From contig WALP01000011.1 of assembly GCA_015522785.1 (NCBI GenBank), forward strand, positions 1 through 36,496: a stretch of DNA of 36,496 nt, read 5' to 3'. Positions 1-8,537 of the stretch are shown here, one piece after another. This DNA is from Candidatus Parvarchaeota archaeon. GTDB lineage: Archaea; Nanobdellota; Nanobdellia; CSSed11-243R1. The notes under the pieces were generated by a model. It saw nothing but the letters and a program-made list of their open reading frames with translations, did not search any database and was not told the origin of the DNA. Within the stretch, counting starts at the first letter, position 1. Each line of letters opens with the position of its first letter. A program made the translations under genes and the position numbers.

Positions 1-132
1 GGTATATATAAAGTAGATATAAATGAATTGACTAATGAAATAAAGGATGACTTTAAGAAACAACATCAAATGTATAAAAATTTGATTTTAGAATTAAGGG
101 AAAGAATTTATTCAATCGGAGATAGTGCATAA
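1..132 (+). CDS. C-terminal end of an unknown protein (5' truncated)
   Basis: An open frame runs in from the window edge and ends at TAA 130-132, giving 43 residues with no start. The visible tail is charged and probably helical, ending in RIYSIGDSA. No family can be named from this piece. The next gene starts 12 bases after its stop, with a GGAAGTG ribosome-binding site directly behind the stop, so the two are probably co-transcribed. Confidence 0.6.
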   Translation, partial: GIYKVDINELTNEIKDDFKKQHQMYKNLILELRERIYSIGDSA

Positions 133-144
133 GGAAGTGCAAAA

Positions 145-1155
145 ATGGAATCAAAACCACTTTCATCTATGTCAGAATCAGAATTAGAAAGAGAAATTAG
201 TGAGAGAGCTTCTTTCTTAATAGCATATAATAAAACTCCTTCTCCCTTAGAGATATTAACAAACAAAGAAGAGCTAGACAAACTTCGTAGATATGCAGAT
301 ATAATCAACAGTCGCATATATGAACACAAACATGATGATGAATTATATCCTGATGTATTAACTGTTGAAATGCCAGAGTTAACTAAAGATTTCCTGGATA
401 AGGTAGAAATAATAGAAGAACAAGGAGTCGATAAATTATCACAGGCGGAGGGATTACTAAGAATGATGAACCTTTTATATACTGATGAAGAAGCAACTTC
501 TTTAGTTACAAAAATTTCAGAAAGATTTGAAAAGCTTAAATATAAGATAAACACATTACCTGCTGAAATAGAATTAGCTAGAGCGGGTATTAAAGCTATA
601 ACAAATGTATACATCGAAGTGTATGTTTCAAAAAATGAATGGACCGACATATTGGGAGGAGATTACTCCGTGGTATTTGTTGAAGATGATGTATTAATTT
701 GGCGTGATTTATATTCTGGAAATGAGCTAAAGATTTATCCGGAAGAAAATGGGATTGAACACTCTTTTATAATTCCAGTGCCGATACAAGATCACTTAAT
801 GGCCTTTGCAGACATAGTTGATGCCAAAGGGGTACCAATGAAAGACGAGAGGATTGGAGTCCCGAAAATTGAGACGCAGGATGAAAACCTTGTTAGGAAA
901 CTACAATCGCTTACAAGAGAAGATTACAAAAGAATTTTGTCATCTAAAGAATTTCGGAAATTTATTGACTTGTACCCAACATTCTCATCTAAGGAGCCTA
1001 AAAAGAGTGCCCTACACGCAGCAAGAGTGATAAGATATGATTATAGGAATTATGAGGTATTAGAAGAACAAATTAGAGATTATCACACAAAACAACATAA
1101 AAAATACGAAAGGCTCAAAAAGAAGCTAAAGAAGATGATTCTCGAAGACAAATAA
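145..1155 (+). CDS. Unknown protein, 336 aa
   Basis: I do not recognise this protein. It starts at ATG 145 behind GGAAGTG at 134-140 and follows the preceding partial gene closely. There is no signal peptide or membrane segment, so it is probably cytoplasmic. The N-terminal 160 residues are acidic and helical. A middle part around residues 165-240 looks like beta-strands (for example YSVVFVEDDVLIWRDL). The C-terminal 60 residues are rich in Lys and Arg and end in a strongly basic helix (KKYERLKKKLKKMI), which could bind nucleic acid; that is inference from charge only. Together with the next gene it forms a block with lower GC content than polX. A mobile or plasmid-derived origin is possible, but no integrase or repeat supports it. 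Confidence 0.7.
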   Translation: MESKPLSSMSESELEREISERASFLIAYNKTPSPLEILTNKEELDKLRRYADIINSRIYEHKHDDELYPDVLTVEMPELTKDFLDKVEIIEEQGVDKLSQAEGLLRMMNLLYTDEEATSLVTKISERFEKLKYKINTLPAEIELARAGIKAITNVYIEVYVSKNEWTDILGGDYSVVFVEDDVLIWRDLYSGNELKIYPEENGIEHSFIIPVPIQDHLMAFADIVDAKGVPMKDERIGVPKIETQDENLVRKLQSLTREDYKRILSSKEFRKFIDLYPTFSSKEPKKSALHAARVIRYDYRNYEVLEEQIRDYHTKQHKKYERLKKKLKKMILEDK

Positions 1156-1184
1156 AATCTTAAAAATCATTTAATGGGGATATC

Positions 1185-1871
1185 ATGCTAAGTGAAGAGG
1201 AAGCAAAGGAAATAATAGAAATTATCAACAATCATGTTAGGGATATAGGGCTCGAGTGGATGCTGGAGGACAGACCTTCACACGACCGCTGGTATAAGAT
1301 GATAAAAAATGAGAAAGTGCGTTTATATATGCAGGCAAATTATGGGATACACATTGGGATAATTTATGACCTTAAAGAAAAAAATTTTGAGTATAGTATT
1401 CATTACAACTACTTACGGGAAGACAATGCAGCAGTTTGGAGATATGTGATTGGCGCCAAAGAAGTAAAGAGGAAGGAGTTTGTATTTGATGACATGCACG
1501 CTGCAAAAAAATACATGATGTATACTTTCTTAAAGACCGGCGAGTATCGGATGAGAGAACTCTCAGAAAAAGAAGATGAGGACTTAAGAAAGGCTATACG
1601 AACGATAGGATTTGCTGTCGAACCAAACGAAGAATTCAGCAAAGAATTAAACAACTTCGCAGAGAATCTAAAAAAATATGGTGTGACCCCAGAAGAATTC
1701 ATACATTCCTACAAAATCCAAAATGACACATTCAAATCATCGATTGAATCCTTAAGAAGAAAGTTGTATGCGCCTAAAGAACTGTGGGGGCTCCAAATGA
1801 TAAAACCAGAGGGTATTGAAAGAGATGTAGAAAGAGAACTTGAAAGAAGACGTTCATATTATAACAATTAA
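1185..1871 (+). CDS. Unknown protein, 228 aa
   Basis: Not recognised. The start at ATG 1185 is preceded by GGGGA at 1176-1180, so it is translated from a ribosome-binding site, and it lies 29 bases after the gene before it. The protein is soluble, with no signal or membrane segment. The first 120 residues alternate strands and helices with many aromatic residues (IHYNYLREDNAAVWRYVIGA); the last 110 are helical and charged, ending in a run of Arg and Glu (ERDVERELERRRSYYNN). The acidic-basic heptad-like tail could be a short coiled coil. The two-gene neighbourhood with the 336-aa protein suggests a joint function that the sequence does not reveal. Confidence 0.7.
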   Translation: MLSEEEAKEIIEIINNHVRDIGLEWMLEDRPSHDRWYKMIKNEKVRLYMQANYGIHIGIIYDLKEKNFEYSIHYNYLREDNAAVWRYVIGAKEVKRKEFVFDDMHAAKKYMMYTFLKTGEYRMRELSEKEDEDLRKAIRTIGFAVEPNEEFSKELNNFAENLKKYGVTPEEFIHSYKIQNDTFKSSIESLRRKLYAPKELWGLQMIKPEGIERDVERELERRRSYYNN

Positions 1872-1920
1872 ACAAAAGCGATTTAGAAAATATTTAATTC
1901 TTGAAGCGCCTTGAAAAAGC

Positions 1921-3630
1921 ATGAAAAACCAGGAGATTGCGAACATATTTTACGCGATGGCAGATATTCTCGAGATAAAAAACGTCGCGTGGAAGCCGAA
2001 TGCTTACAGGAAAGCGGCGCGCTCAATAGAATCTATGTCGGAAGACATTGAAAGAATCTACAAGAAAGAAGGAATGAATGGACTCAAAAAAATTCCAGGG
2101 GTCGGGGAAGATATAGCTAAAAAAATCGAGGAGTATTTGCTTACGGGAAAAATAAAAAAATACAATGAGCTGAAAAAAAGTATCCCCATTGATGTCGAGG
2201 GGCTGATGAGCATAGAGGGAATTGGCCCAAAGACAATAAAAATTCTTTACCAAAAATTAAAAGTCAAAAATTTGAAGGACTTGGAAAAAGCTGTGAAGTC
2301 AGGAAAGCTTAGAAGTCTACCGCGATTTGGAGAAAAGTCCGAAGAAAACATCTTAAAATCACTAGAATTCGCTAAAAAATCAGGGGGGCGAAAACCCCTC
2401 GGATACGCGCTCCCCATAGCCGAAGAAATAATTTCAAACTTAAAAACACTTAAAGAGATAAACCAAATTCAGCTTTGTGGCTCGACGGCAAGAAGAAAAG
2501 AAACTGTCGGCGACTTGGACATTCTTGCAACGACAAAATCCCCGAAAAAAGTCATGGACATTTTCACATCAATGGAAAACGTCAAAAGAATCGTTGTAAA
2601 GGGGCCTACGAAATCCACTATTGTGTATGGCGACATTCAAGTGGACTTGAGGGTTGTTGATTCAAAAAGCTTCGGCTCCGCCGTTCAGTATTTTATTGGC
2701 TCAAAGGAACACAACATCGCAGTCAGAAAAATTGCAATATCAAAAGGATACAAATTAAGCGAGTACGGGCTTTTCAAGGGAAACAAAAGGGTAGCGGGGG
2801 CAAAGGAAGAAACAATTTACAAAAAACTCGGGATGGACTGGATTCCATATGAATTAAGGGAGAATAGAGGAGAGATAGAGGCGGCGCAAAAGCACAAACT
2901 CCCCAAACTGGTGGAACTTAAAGACATGCGCGCAGATCTCCAGATGCACACCACCTACAGCGACGGCGCCAACAGCGTTTACGAGATGGGCTTAACCTCA
3001 AAAAGAAACAGACTGAAGTATATTGCAATAACAGACCATATAGGACTTAAAATTGCAAACAGTATGACGCTGAAAGCAATCAAGAAGCAGAGAAAAGAAA
3101 TTAATGCGGCAAACGCGAAGCTGAAAAATTTCAAAATCCTGCAGGGCGCGGAAGTGGACATAAAGCTTGACGGCACTCTCGCGGCAAGCAAAAAAATGCT
3201 CAGCGAACTTGATATAGTCCTCGGGGCAATACACGTTGGATTAAAAAGAAGCAAAAAAGAGCAGACAAAAAGAATGATATCCGCCATTGAAAGCGGATAC
3301 GTCAACATAATAGCACATCCAACGGGGAGAATTATCAACATGAGACAGGGGTACGAACTTGACCGGGATAAAATATTCGAAGCGGCTTTGAGGAACAACG
3401 TCGCCCTTGAGATAAACGCATTCCCGACAAGGATGGACTTAAACGACGTCCACGCACGAGCTGCAAAGGAAGCAGGAGTCATGCTGTCGATAGGAACGGA
3501 TTCCCACTCGAAAGAGCATTTGAAGTTTCTTAAACTGGGAGTTTATACCGCAAGGCGGGCTTGGTGCGAAAAGAACAACATAATCAACACTCTTCCTTTG
3601 AGCAAGCTCAAGAAAAAACTCAATATATGA
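1921..3630 (+). CDS. polX: Family X DNA polymerase with PHP domain (PolX)
   Basis: This is a gap-filling DNA polymerase with a PHP metal-dependent exonuclease/phosphodiesterase domain, acting in base excision repair. Residues 1-155 hold two helix-hairpin-helix motifs (IPGVGEDIA 58-66 and IEGIGPKTI 98-106). The nucleotidyltransferase palm follows, with GS 187-188 and the acidic triad D198, D200 and D242. The C-terminal PHP domain runs from about 335, with DLQMHTTYSDG at 339-349, H373, E411, H438, H466 and DSH 527-529. The first PHP ligand position is Gln rather than His, a variant I believe occurs in other PolX proteins. Length (569 aa) is normal. A TATA-like box at 1889-1897 lies about 28 bases before the ATG with no Shine-Dalgarno sequence, so the mRNA is probably leaderless. 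Confidence 0.95.
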   Translation: MKNQEIANIFYAMADILEIKNVAWKPNAYRKAARSIESMSEDIERIYKKEGMNGLKKIPGVGEDIAKKIEEYLLTGKIKKYNELKKSIPIDVEGLMSIEGIGPKTIKILYQKLKVKNLKDLEKAVKSGKLRSLPRFGEKSEENILKSLEFAKKSGGRKPLGYALPIAEEIISNLKTLKEINQIQLCGSTARRKETVGDLDILATTKSPKKVMDIFTSMENVKRIVVKGPTKSTIVYGDIQVDLRVVDSKSFGSAVQYFIGSKEHNIAVRKIAISKGYKLSEYGLFKGNKRVAGAKEETIYKKLGMDWIPYELRENRGEIEAAQKHKLPKLVELKDMRADLQMHTTYSDGANSVYEMGLTSKRNRLKYIAITDHIGLKIANSMTLKAIKKQRKEINAANAKLKNFKILQGAEVDIKLDGTLAASKKMLSELDIVLGAIHVGLKRSKKEQTKRMISAIESGYVNIIAHPTGRIINMRQGYELDRDKIFEAALRNNVALEINAFPTRMDLNDVHARAAKEAGVMLSIGTDSHSKEHLKFLKLGVYTARRAWCEKNNIINTLPLSKLKKKLNI

Positions 3631-3669
3631 AACAATAAAAACTTAAAAGAAAGATAACTTCTACTAGTT

Positions 3670-4500
3670 ATGCCTGCAAATTTACCTATTGAATATTATA
3701 AACTGGAAGAGGAATACGGCGGAACCACAAGACGCGAAGACAAGCTCAAGCTTCTTGAAAAGATGCTTTCTGTAATTCCAAAACATAAGGGCACGCAGAA
3801 AGTAATCGGAGAAATACGCCTAAAGATATCGCGTTTAAAAAAGGAAGCCGAACGCGAGGCGAAAAGGAAGAAAGGGAGCAGACGAAAAGGAATCAAAAAA
3901 GAAGGTGCTGCGCAGGTTTGCCTAATTGGGCTGCCAAACTCCGGAAAGTCGTATATATTAAACAAACTATGCAACAAAAATATTGCATCAACCGACTTGC
4001 CTTTCGAAACCGCATCCCCTGAAGTCGGGATGCTCGATATAGATGGGGTACAGATACAACTAATTGAAATTCCATCAGTTTACCCAGGATTTTACAAGAA
4101 GCGCGGTGAGGAGAGAGGGTTAATATCCAACTCCGACTTGGCGTGCATACTTATCAGCACGGACAAGGATTTGGAGTTCATAAAAAAAGAAGTCCCACTT
4201 CATGTTGATTACATCGTTGCGAACTCAAAAAACCTCAAAAAACTAAAGGAGGATATATGGAAAAAACTGAAGATGATAAAAGTTTACACGAAAGAGCCGG
4301 GGAAACCACCTGAAAAAAGACCTGTCGCACTAAAGAAAGGTTCCACAATAGAAAAAGTCGGGAAGACAATTCATAAAGATTTTATCAAAAAATTCAAGTA
4401 CGCGAAAGTTTTCAGAAAAAAAGCGAAGGTAAAGGAAAGAAAAGTGGGATTAAACTTTGTTCTTGAAGATGGGGACATAGTTGAATTCCACACGTCATAG
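3670..4500 (+). CDS. Small TGS-domain GTPase of the OBG/DRG type, degenerate G motifs
   Basis: Residues 1-80 form a basic helical region, 81-190 a reduced P-loop GTPase core, and 203-276 a TGS domain (IKVYTKEPGKPP to GDIVEFH). The Walker A motif GLPNSGKS is intact at 87-94. The usual DxPG of G3 is IEIPS (132-136) followed by YPG, and the NKxD of G4 is replaced by ANSKN at 184-188, so guanine specificity may be lost. At 276 aa it is about 90 residues shorter than typical archaeal DRG proteins. DRG relatives act on ribosomes or translation. The TATA-like box at 3640-3649 lies 25 bases before the ATG. Bud32 follows after 8 bases, so the two translation-related genes probably share a transcript. 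Confidence 0.85.
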   Translation: MPANLPIEYYKLEEEYGGTTRREDKLKLLEKMLSVIPKHKGTQKVIGEIRLKISRLKKEAEREAKRKKGSRRKGIKKEGAAQVCLIGLPNSGKSYILNKLCNKNIASTDLPFETASPEVGMLDIDGVQIQLIEIPSVYPGFYKKRGEERGLISNSDLACILISTDKDLEFIKKEVPLHVDYIVANSKNLKKLKEDIWKKLKMIKVYTKEPGKPPEKRPVALKKGSTIEKVGKTIHKDFIKKFKYAKVFRKKAKVKERKVGLNFVLEDGDIVEFHTS

Positions 4501-4508
4501 GTGAAGAA

Positions 4509-5117
4509 ATGAATTATATATCCAAGGGCGCGGAAGCAATTTTGTACAAAAATGGCAATAAACTCATAAAAAAGAGAATCAAGAAGGGTTACAGAATAAA
4601 AGAAATTGACGAAAAACTGCGGAGAGAAAGAACAAACAGAGAAGTACGACTGCTTACTGAAGCCAAAAGAAACGGAATAAACGTACCTGCCGTCATTGAA
4701 AAGGATATTAAAGAAGCAAAAATTATCATGGAATTTATAGATGGGAACACATTGAGGGATGTATTTGACAAACTGGATAAAACCACTTTCAAAAAAGTGT
4801 GCAGTGAAATTGGAGAATTTATAACAAAACTTCACGAAAAGGGGATTGTCCACGGCGACTTGACAACTTCAAATATGATTCTAAGAAATGAAACGCTTTA
4901 CTTCATAGATTTTGGGCTTGGTAAGTTCTCAAAGAAAGTCGAGGACTTCGCGGTTGACCTGCACTTACTCAAGGAGGCTCTCGTTGCAAAGCACAACAAA
5001 ATCAGCGAAAAGGCATTTAGCGAAATAATAAAAAATTACAATCCATCTCAAAAAGAAAAAATTTTAAGGAGGCTAAATGAAATAGAAAAAAGGGGAAGAT
5101 ATTCAAAAAGAGATTAA
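4509..5117 (+). CDS. bud32: KEOPS complex kinase/ATPase Bud32
   Basis: Bud32 is the small atypical kinase of the KEOPS complex, which with Kae1 makes the t6A37 modification of ANN-decoding tRNAs. The sequence shows GAEAILY at 7-13 in the glycine-loop position, the Bud32 signature around GYRIKEIDEKLRRERT (27-42), the catalytic loop HGDLTTSN at 115-122 and DFG at 134-136. Length (202 aa) fits stand-alone archaeal Bud32 rather than a Kae1-Bud32 fusion, and no kae1 lies in the window. It starts 8 bases after the TGS protein with GGTGA around 4500-4504. Its stop overlaps the stop of the convergent large surface protein by four bases (TTAA). Confidence 0.95.
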   Translation: MNYISKGAEAILYKNGNKLIKKRIKKGYRIKEIDEKLRRERTNREVRLLTEAKRNGINVPAVIEKDIKEAKIIMEFIDGNTLRDVFDKLDKTTFKKVCSEIGEFITKLHEKGIVHGDLTTSNMILRNETLYFIDFGLGKFSKKVEDFAVDLHLLKEALVAKHNKISEKAFSEIIKNYNPSQKEKILRRLNEIEKRGRYSKRD

Positions 5118-7891
5118 ATTTTGAACTCTTCATCTAAAAATTTGTCTATGTCCCCAATGGTACCTGTCTTTGCTTCATTCGTCGATGTTCCGGATTCATC
5201 TGAATTTTTCTTATGCTCAGTTGATGGTTTTGGGAAAACGACTTTTGGAAGTTTTATTTTAGGCGCATAAAAGAATATAAATAAAACAACAGCAATTAGT
5301 ATGATTACTCCAGCAACTATCTCTAAATTATCATTAGTGGATTGCTCTGTAGTTGTGTTATCTGCTGGCTGAACTCCGATATCAACTAAATTTGTGGTAT
5401 TTGTATGCGTAATGTTTGATTGATTTTTAATTTCTGCTGCACCGATTACAAATTCTGAAAATCCAGGTGTAAATGATTTGTAATAATACTCATCTCCATC
5501 TCGCCTCAAAAATGAAGTGTTAAGTGCATTCCATTTTCCACCATGATATCTAAACAACCTAATATTCCCATAGGAAACATTGTTGCTATCAAGCCAATTT
5601 TTAGAAACTTCAAATGTTACATTTGCACCACTCACAGTTGCATCTGTAATCCCATCAAGGCTAAACTCAACTGACTGATATACCTTGCCGTCAAATTCAG
5701 CGATTGTTTCATTTGTCTTATTTATCTTAATCGTAAATTTTGTAACATTACTGCTAAGCTTAATCTCCAACCCTTTTATCTCCAAATCATCCCTTGAGAT
5801 ATTGAATTTTACTTTCTCCCCAGGATTGAATATTGTATTTGAATATATATCTGAGAATGTATTATTCAACGGCGCTCCGCCGCTAGTAGTGGTTTCCCCA
5901 TCATCTCCACTCGAGCAATCTGAAGCGCAAGAGGTGGAATTTTCCCACGAACTACAAACGCCATCTCCACAGTATCTAATCGTAAGTGAAATTGGGTCTT
6001 GGAGTGGTGACCATAAATATGATGCACTCAATTTCAACACTAGTGTTGTATTCTTGTCAACACAGCTGACAAAAGTCAAATTAGTTGAGTTTCCGACATC
6101 AAGGTCGGTAACGTTTTCCTCATCAACAAGAGTGTTTCCATTATATAATCCGACAGTCGCGTTCCCGGAAGAAAAGCCGTTGTTGATTACAGTTGCATTT
6201 ATTTCAACACAATCTCCGCTCTTTAATTCAGATACATTCGTGACATGTGAAATTGCAAAGTCAGGGTTGCTTACTGCAACTATTTTAATAGTGTCATTGT
6301 CGTGAGAACAGTAATACCCATTGTAATCACTTAAATTTCTATCCCAACAGAAACTATTCAAACTTCCACCAGGACCTAACCCAACGGGTGAAAACGAAAA
6401 ATTGGAATCTCCGCTACGCTGTATGTAAAATGACCAATAAGACAAATTTTTACCAGCGCAGTATCCATCAATACAACTCAACATGAAACCCCAATTGCTG
6501 TCAAATGAACCGTTTATACTAAATCCTGCACCTTGTAACGCTGTCTTTCCGTCATCCAACACTATGTTATTTGAACCTTTAGATATTGAACTTCCATTTG
6601 GGTAGACAATCAAAACTGAAACATTCGCATTATGATATGTCATCCCCAAAATATAGAAATTGCCATCAGTGGAACCTTCCAGCACTTCTCCAACACCATC
6701 TCCAAGAGCATCGTAAAAAACTGGCGCTGATGTCCCTTTTATATCAAACTGTTTAATTAAATTGCCATCACTGTAATTGTAAAGGTAAGATTTATTGTCA
6801 TGGTCCTCAAACAAAACCTCAAGACGCCCATCATTGTCAATGTCCATTACCATCGGGACAGAAGCAACATAGCTATCAGCTGCAAATTCTCTTATTTTTT
6901 CCAAAGTTGAGCCATTAAGCTCAAGCAGATACACTTTTTTCTCTTGGTTGTTGTTCCAATCCCCAACACCAAATAAGATGTCAGTGTTTCCATCTCCGTC
7001 AAAGTCATTAACATCAATACCCATCTGTATTGGTTCAGTAGAATAACTGGCGATAATATTTAAATTGCCGTCATAAACTTTCAATCCTTTGCCGGTTCCT
7101 AAAAATATTTTATTATCATAAACCGCTGGAGCTGCCTTGACATAACCATCCACTGTGATATTTTTCACGACATAACCGCTCTTGTTAATTAAATACAACC
7201 ACCCATTGTTTCCCCAATTTGAATCCGTTACTCCCACAACAATGTTCTCGCCAATCTTGGCAAACGGAGACATAACAGCACCGGGCAAGAAGTGTTTAGT
7301 GTTATTATAAATAATCTTACCACCAGTCAAATTCTCACCAGTTGTCGCATTCAAAACAAGAAATGGAGAATCTGCACCATCCAAACCAAAATACAAAACA
7401 CCATCCAAAATTAACGGAGATGTGTCAATCGAACTGTTAAATGTTTTCTCCCAAACAATTTGCCCATCATTTATATCAAAAGCATAAAAATGAGCCGGTG
7501 ATAATAAATCGCCTGTTGTCCAATTAAGTGTCGCGTCATTTCCTATAAAAACTAGCTCATCATAAAACACCGGCTGAGACATTGAATAATTCAATAAATC
7601 TTTACTCCACAAAATGGAATTATCACTTAAGTTTATCGCAAAAATTTTCCCACTGCCACAGTTAGTATTTACAACTGCTATTGGAGTCCCAGTAACATTT
7701 GTTATTACTGGAGATGATTGGATTGGACATCCCAATGAGATATTACTTATTTGTTCCAAATCAAATAATCTCCCATTTTGTCCAACTATGAAAGTTCTAT
7801 TTTCGCTTCCGCCAAACATTGTCCAGTCCGCATTCGCGATTCCAATTGATATTATGAATACAATCATCAATGTCCAAAACTTATTTGCCAT
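5114..7891 (-). CDS. Large secreted beta-propeller (PQQ/FG-GAP-like) protein with C-terminal membrane anchor
   Basis: I place the start at ATG 7891 (925 aa) because it opens a clear signal peptide (MANKFWTLMIVFIISIGIAN, then ADW) and a TATA box at about 7915-7924 lies 25-30 bases upstream. Residues 22-415 form an outer-surface beta-propeller with PQQ-like blades (ILWSKDLL, QIVWEKTF) and calcium-type loops (DVNDFDGDGNTDILFG 293-308; DIDNDGRLEVLFED 350-363). Residues 543-636 resemble a CARDB domain. A Cys-rich CGDGVC motif sits at 641-646. Residues 680-818 resemble a PGF-pre-PGF domain ending PGFSEFVIGA. A membrane helix at 857-876 and a basic tail anchor it. It carries many N-glycosylation sequons. 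The likely role is a cell-surface binding or adhesion protein; the ligand is unknown. Confidence 0.85.
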   Translation of the reverse strand: MANKFWTLMIVFIISIGIANADWTMFGGSENRTFIVGQNGRLFDLEQISNISLGCPIQSSPVITNVTGTPIAVVNTNCGSGKIFAINLSDNSILWSKDLLNYSMSQPVFYDELVFIGNDATLNWTTGDLLSPAHFYAFDINDGQIVWEKTFNSSIDTSPLILDGVLYFGLDGADSPFLVLNATTGENLTGGKIIYNNTKHFLPGAVMSPFAKIGENIVVGVTDSNWGNNGWLYLINKSGYVVKNITVDGYVKAAPAVYDNKIFLGTGKGLKVYDGNLNIIASYSTEPIQMGIDVNDFDGDGNTDILFGVGDWNNNQEKKVYLLELNGSTLEKIREFAADSYVASVPMVMDIDNDGRLEVLFEDHDNKSYLYNYSDGNLIKQFDIKGTSAPVFYDALGDGVGEVLEGSTDGNFYILGMTYHNANVSVLIVYPNGSSISKGSNNIVLDDGKTALQGAGFSINGSFDSNWGFMLSCIDGYCAGKNLSYWSFYIQRSGDSNFSFSPVGLGPGGSLNSFCWDRNLSDYNGYYCSHDNDTIKIVAVSNPDFAISHVTNVSELKSGDCVEINATVINNGFSSGNATVGLYNGNTLVDEENVTDLDVGNSTNLTFVSCVDKNTTLVLKLSASYLWSPLQDPISLTIRYCGDGVCSSWENSTSCASDCSSGDDGETTTSGGAPLNNTFSDIYSNTIFNPGEKVKFNISRDDLEIKGLEIKLSSNVTKFTIKINKTNETIAEFDGKVYQSVEFSLDGITDATVSGANVTFEVSKNWLDSNNVSYGNIRLFRYHGGKWNALNTSFLRRDGDEYYYKSFTPGFSEFVIGAAEIKNQSNITHTNTTNLVDIGVQPADNTTTEQSTNDNLEIVAGVIILIAVVLFIFFYAPKIKLPKVVFPKPSTEHKKNSDESGTSTNEAKTGTIGDIDKFLDEEFKI

Positions 7892-7914
7892 AGAATTTTC
7901 TAAATCATAAGTGG

Positions 7915-7924
7915 TATATAAATT
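7915..7924 (-). promoter_or_regulatory. TATA box of the surface propeller gene
   Basis: On the minus strand the sequence AATTTATATA lies about 25-30 bases before ATG 7891. There is no Shine-Dalgarno sequence between it and the start, which fits a leaderless transcript and supports choosing 7891 over the longer open frame. Confidence 0.5.
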
Positions 7925-7996
7925 GTTATGCCCAATATATGGTATAACAATATATTGAGTTAGAGTACTACTAAATGCAAATATAAAAATCAAAAG

Positions 7997-8070
7997 CTTT
8001 AAAAAGAAAACAAAGTTGCAGATATTATCTAACAAGACATGTTCCGTGTATGCGAAACATGATCGGGTGG
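7997..8070 (+). promoter_or_regulatory. Promoter and leader hairpin of the uS15-eS1 operon
   Basis: A TATA-like CTTTAAAAA at 7997-8005 would set transcription near 8027, leaving a leader of about 50 bases. Inside it, 8038-8046 (CATGTTCCG) pairs with 8053-8061 (CGAAACATG) through a six-base loop, with one C-A mismatch. The ribosome-binding site GGGTGG follows at 8065-8070, only four bases after the stem, and ATG is at 8076. Most solitary genes here look leaderless, so a structured leader before a ribosomal protein operon may be a control site; that is inference. Confidence 0.5.
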
Positions 8071-8075
8071 ATTAA

Positions 8076-8531
8076 ATGGCAAGAATGCATTCAAGAAAAA
8101 GAGGGAAAAGTGGTTCAACAAATTCGGTTAGCAAGGTCGCTCCAAGATGGGTAAAATATAAATCGGATGAAGTTGAAAAACTTGTGGTAAAGCTATCAAA
8201 AGAAGGAAAGAGCACTTCAGAGATAGGCATAATTTTAAGAGATTCTTATGGTATCCCAAATGTAAAAATTATAACTAACAAAAAAATAAATAAAATTTTA
8301 GAGGGAAACAATTTAATTTCAAATGTTCCCGAAGACTTGAGGAATTTAATGACAAGAGTAATTGCAGTTATGAAACATCTCGAAAAGAATAGAAAAGATA
8401 AAACTGCAAAAAGGGGGCTTCAATTGACAGAATCAAAAATAAGAAGACTTGTAAAATATTACAAAAATTCAGGAAGACTCCCGAAAGAATGGAAATATTC
8501 GAGGGATAAAATAAACTTGTTACTAAAGTGA
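8076..8531 (+). CDS. rps15: 30S ribosomal protein uS15
   Basis: This is the small-subunit ribosomal protein uS15 (archaeal S15P/eukaryotic S13 type), a primary binder of 16S rRNA in the platform. The N-terminal MARMHSRKRGKSGS and PRWVKY are typical of the archaeal and eukaryotic extension. The C-terminal core contains the conserved helices with NLMTRVIAVMKHLEKN and KDKTAKRGLQ. Length (151 aa) is normal. The ribosome-binding site GGGTGG is 5 bases before the ATG. eS1 follows after six bases, forming a two-gene ribosomal operon. A leader hairpin directly upstream is described separately. Confidence 0.97.
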   Translation: MARMHSRKRGKSGSTNSVSKVAPRWVKYKSDEVEKLVVKLSKEGKSTSEIGIILRDSYGIPNVKIITNKKINKILEGNNLISNVPEDLRNLMTRVIAVMKHLEKNRKDKTAKRGLQLTESKIRRLVKYYKNSGRLPKEWKYSRDKINLLLK

Positions 8532-8537
8532 TGATAA

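Noticed and set aside
7892-8035. 48 extra codons before the signal peptide of the surface propeller protein
   Set aside because: They would run through the TATA box and place the signal peptide inside the protein.
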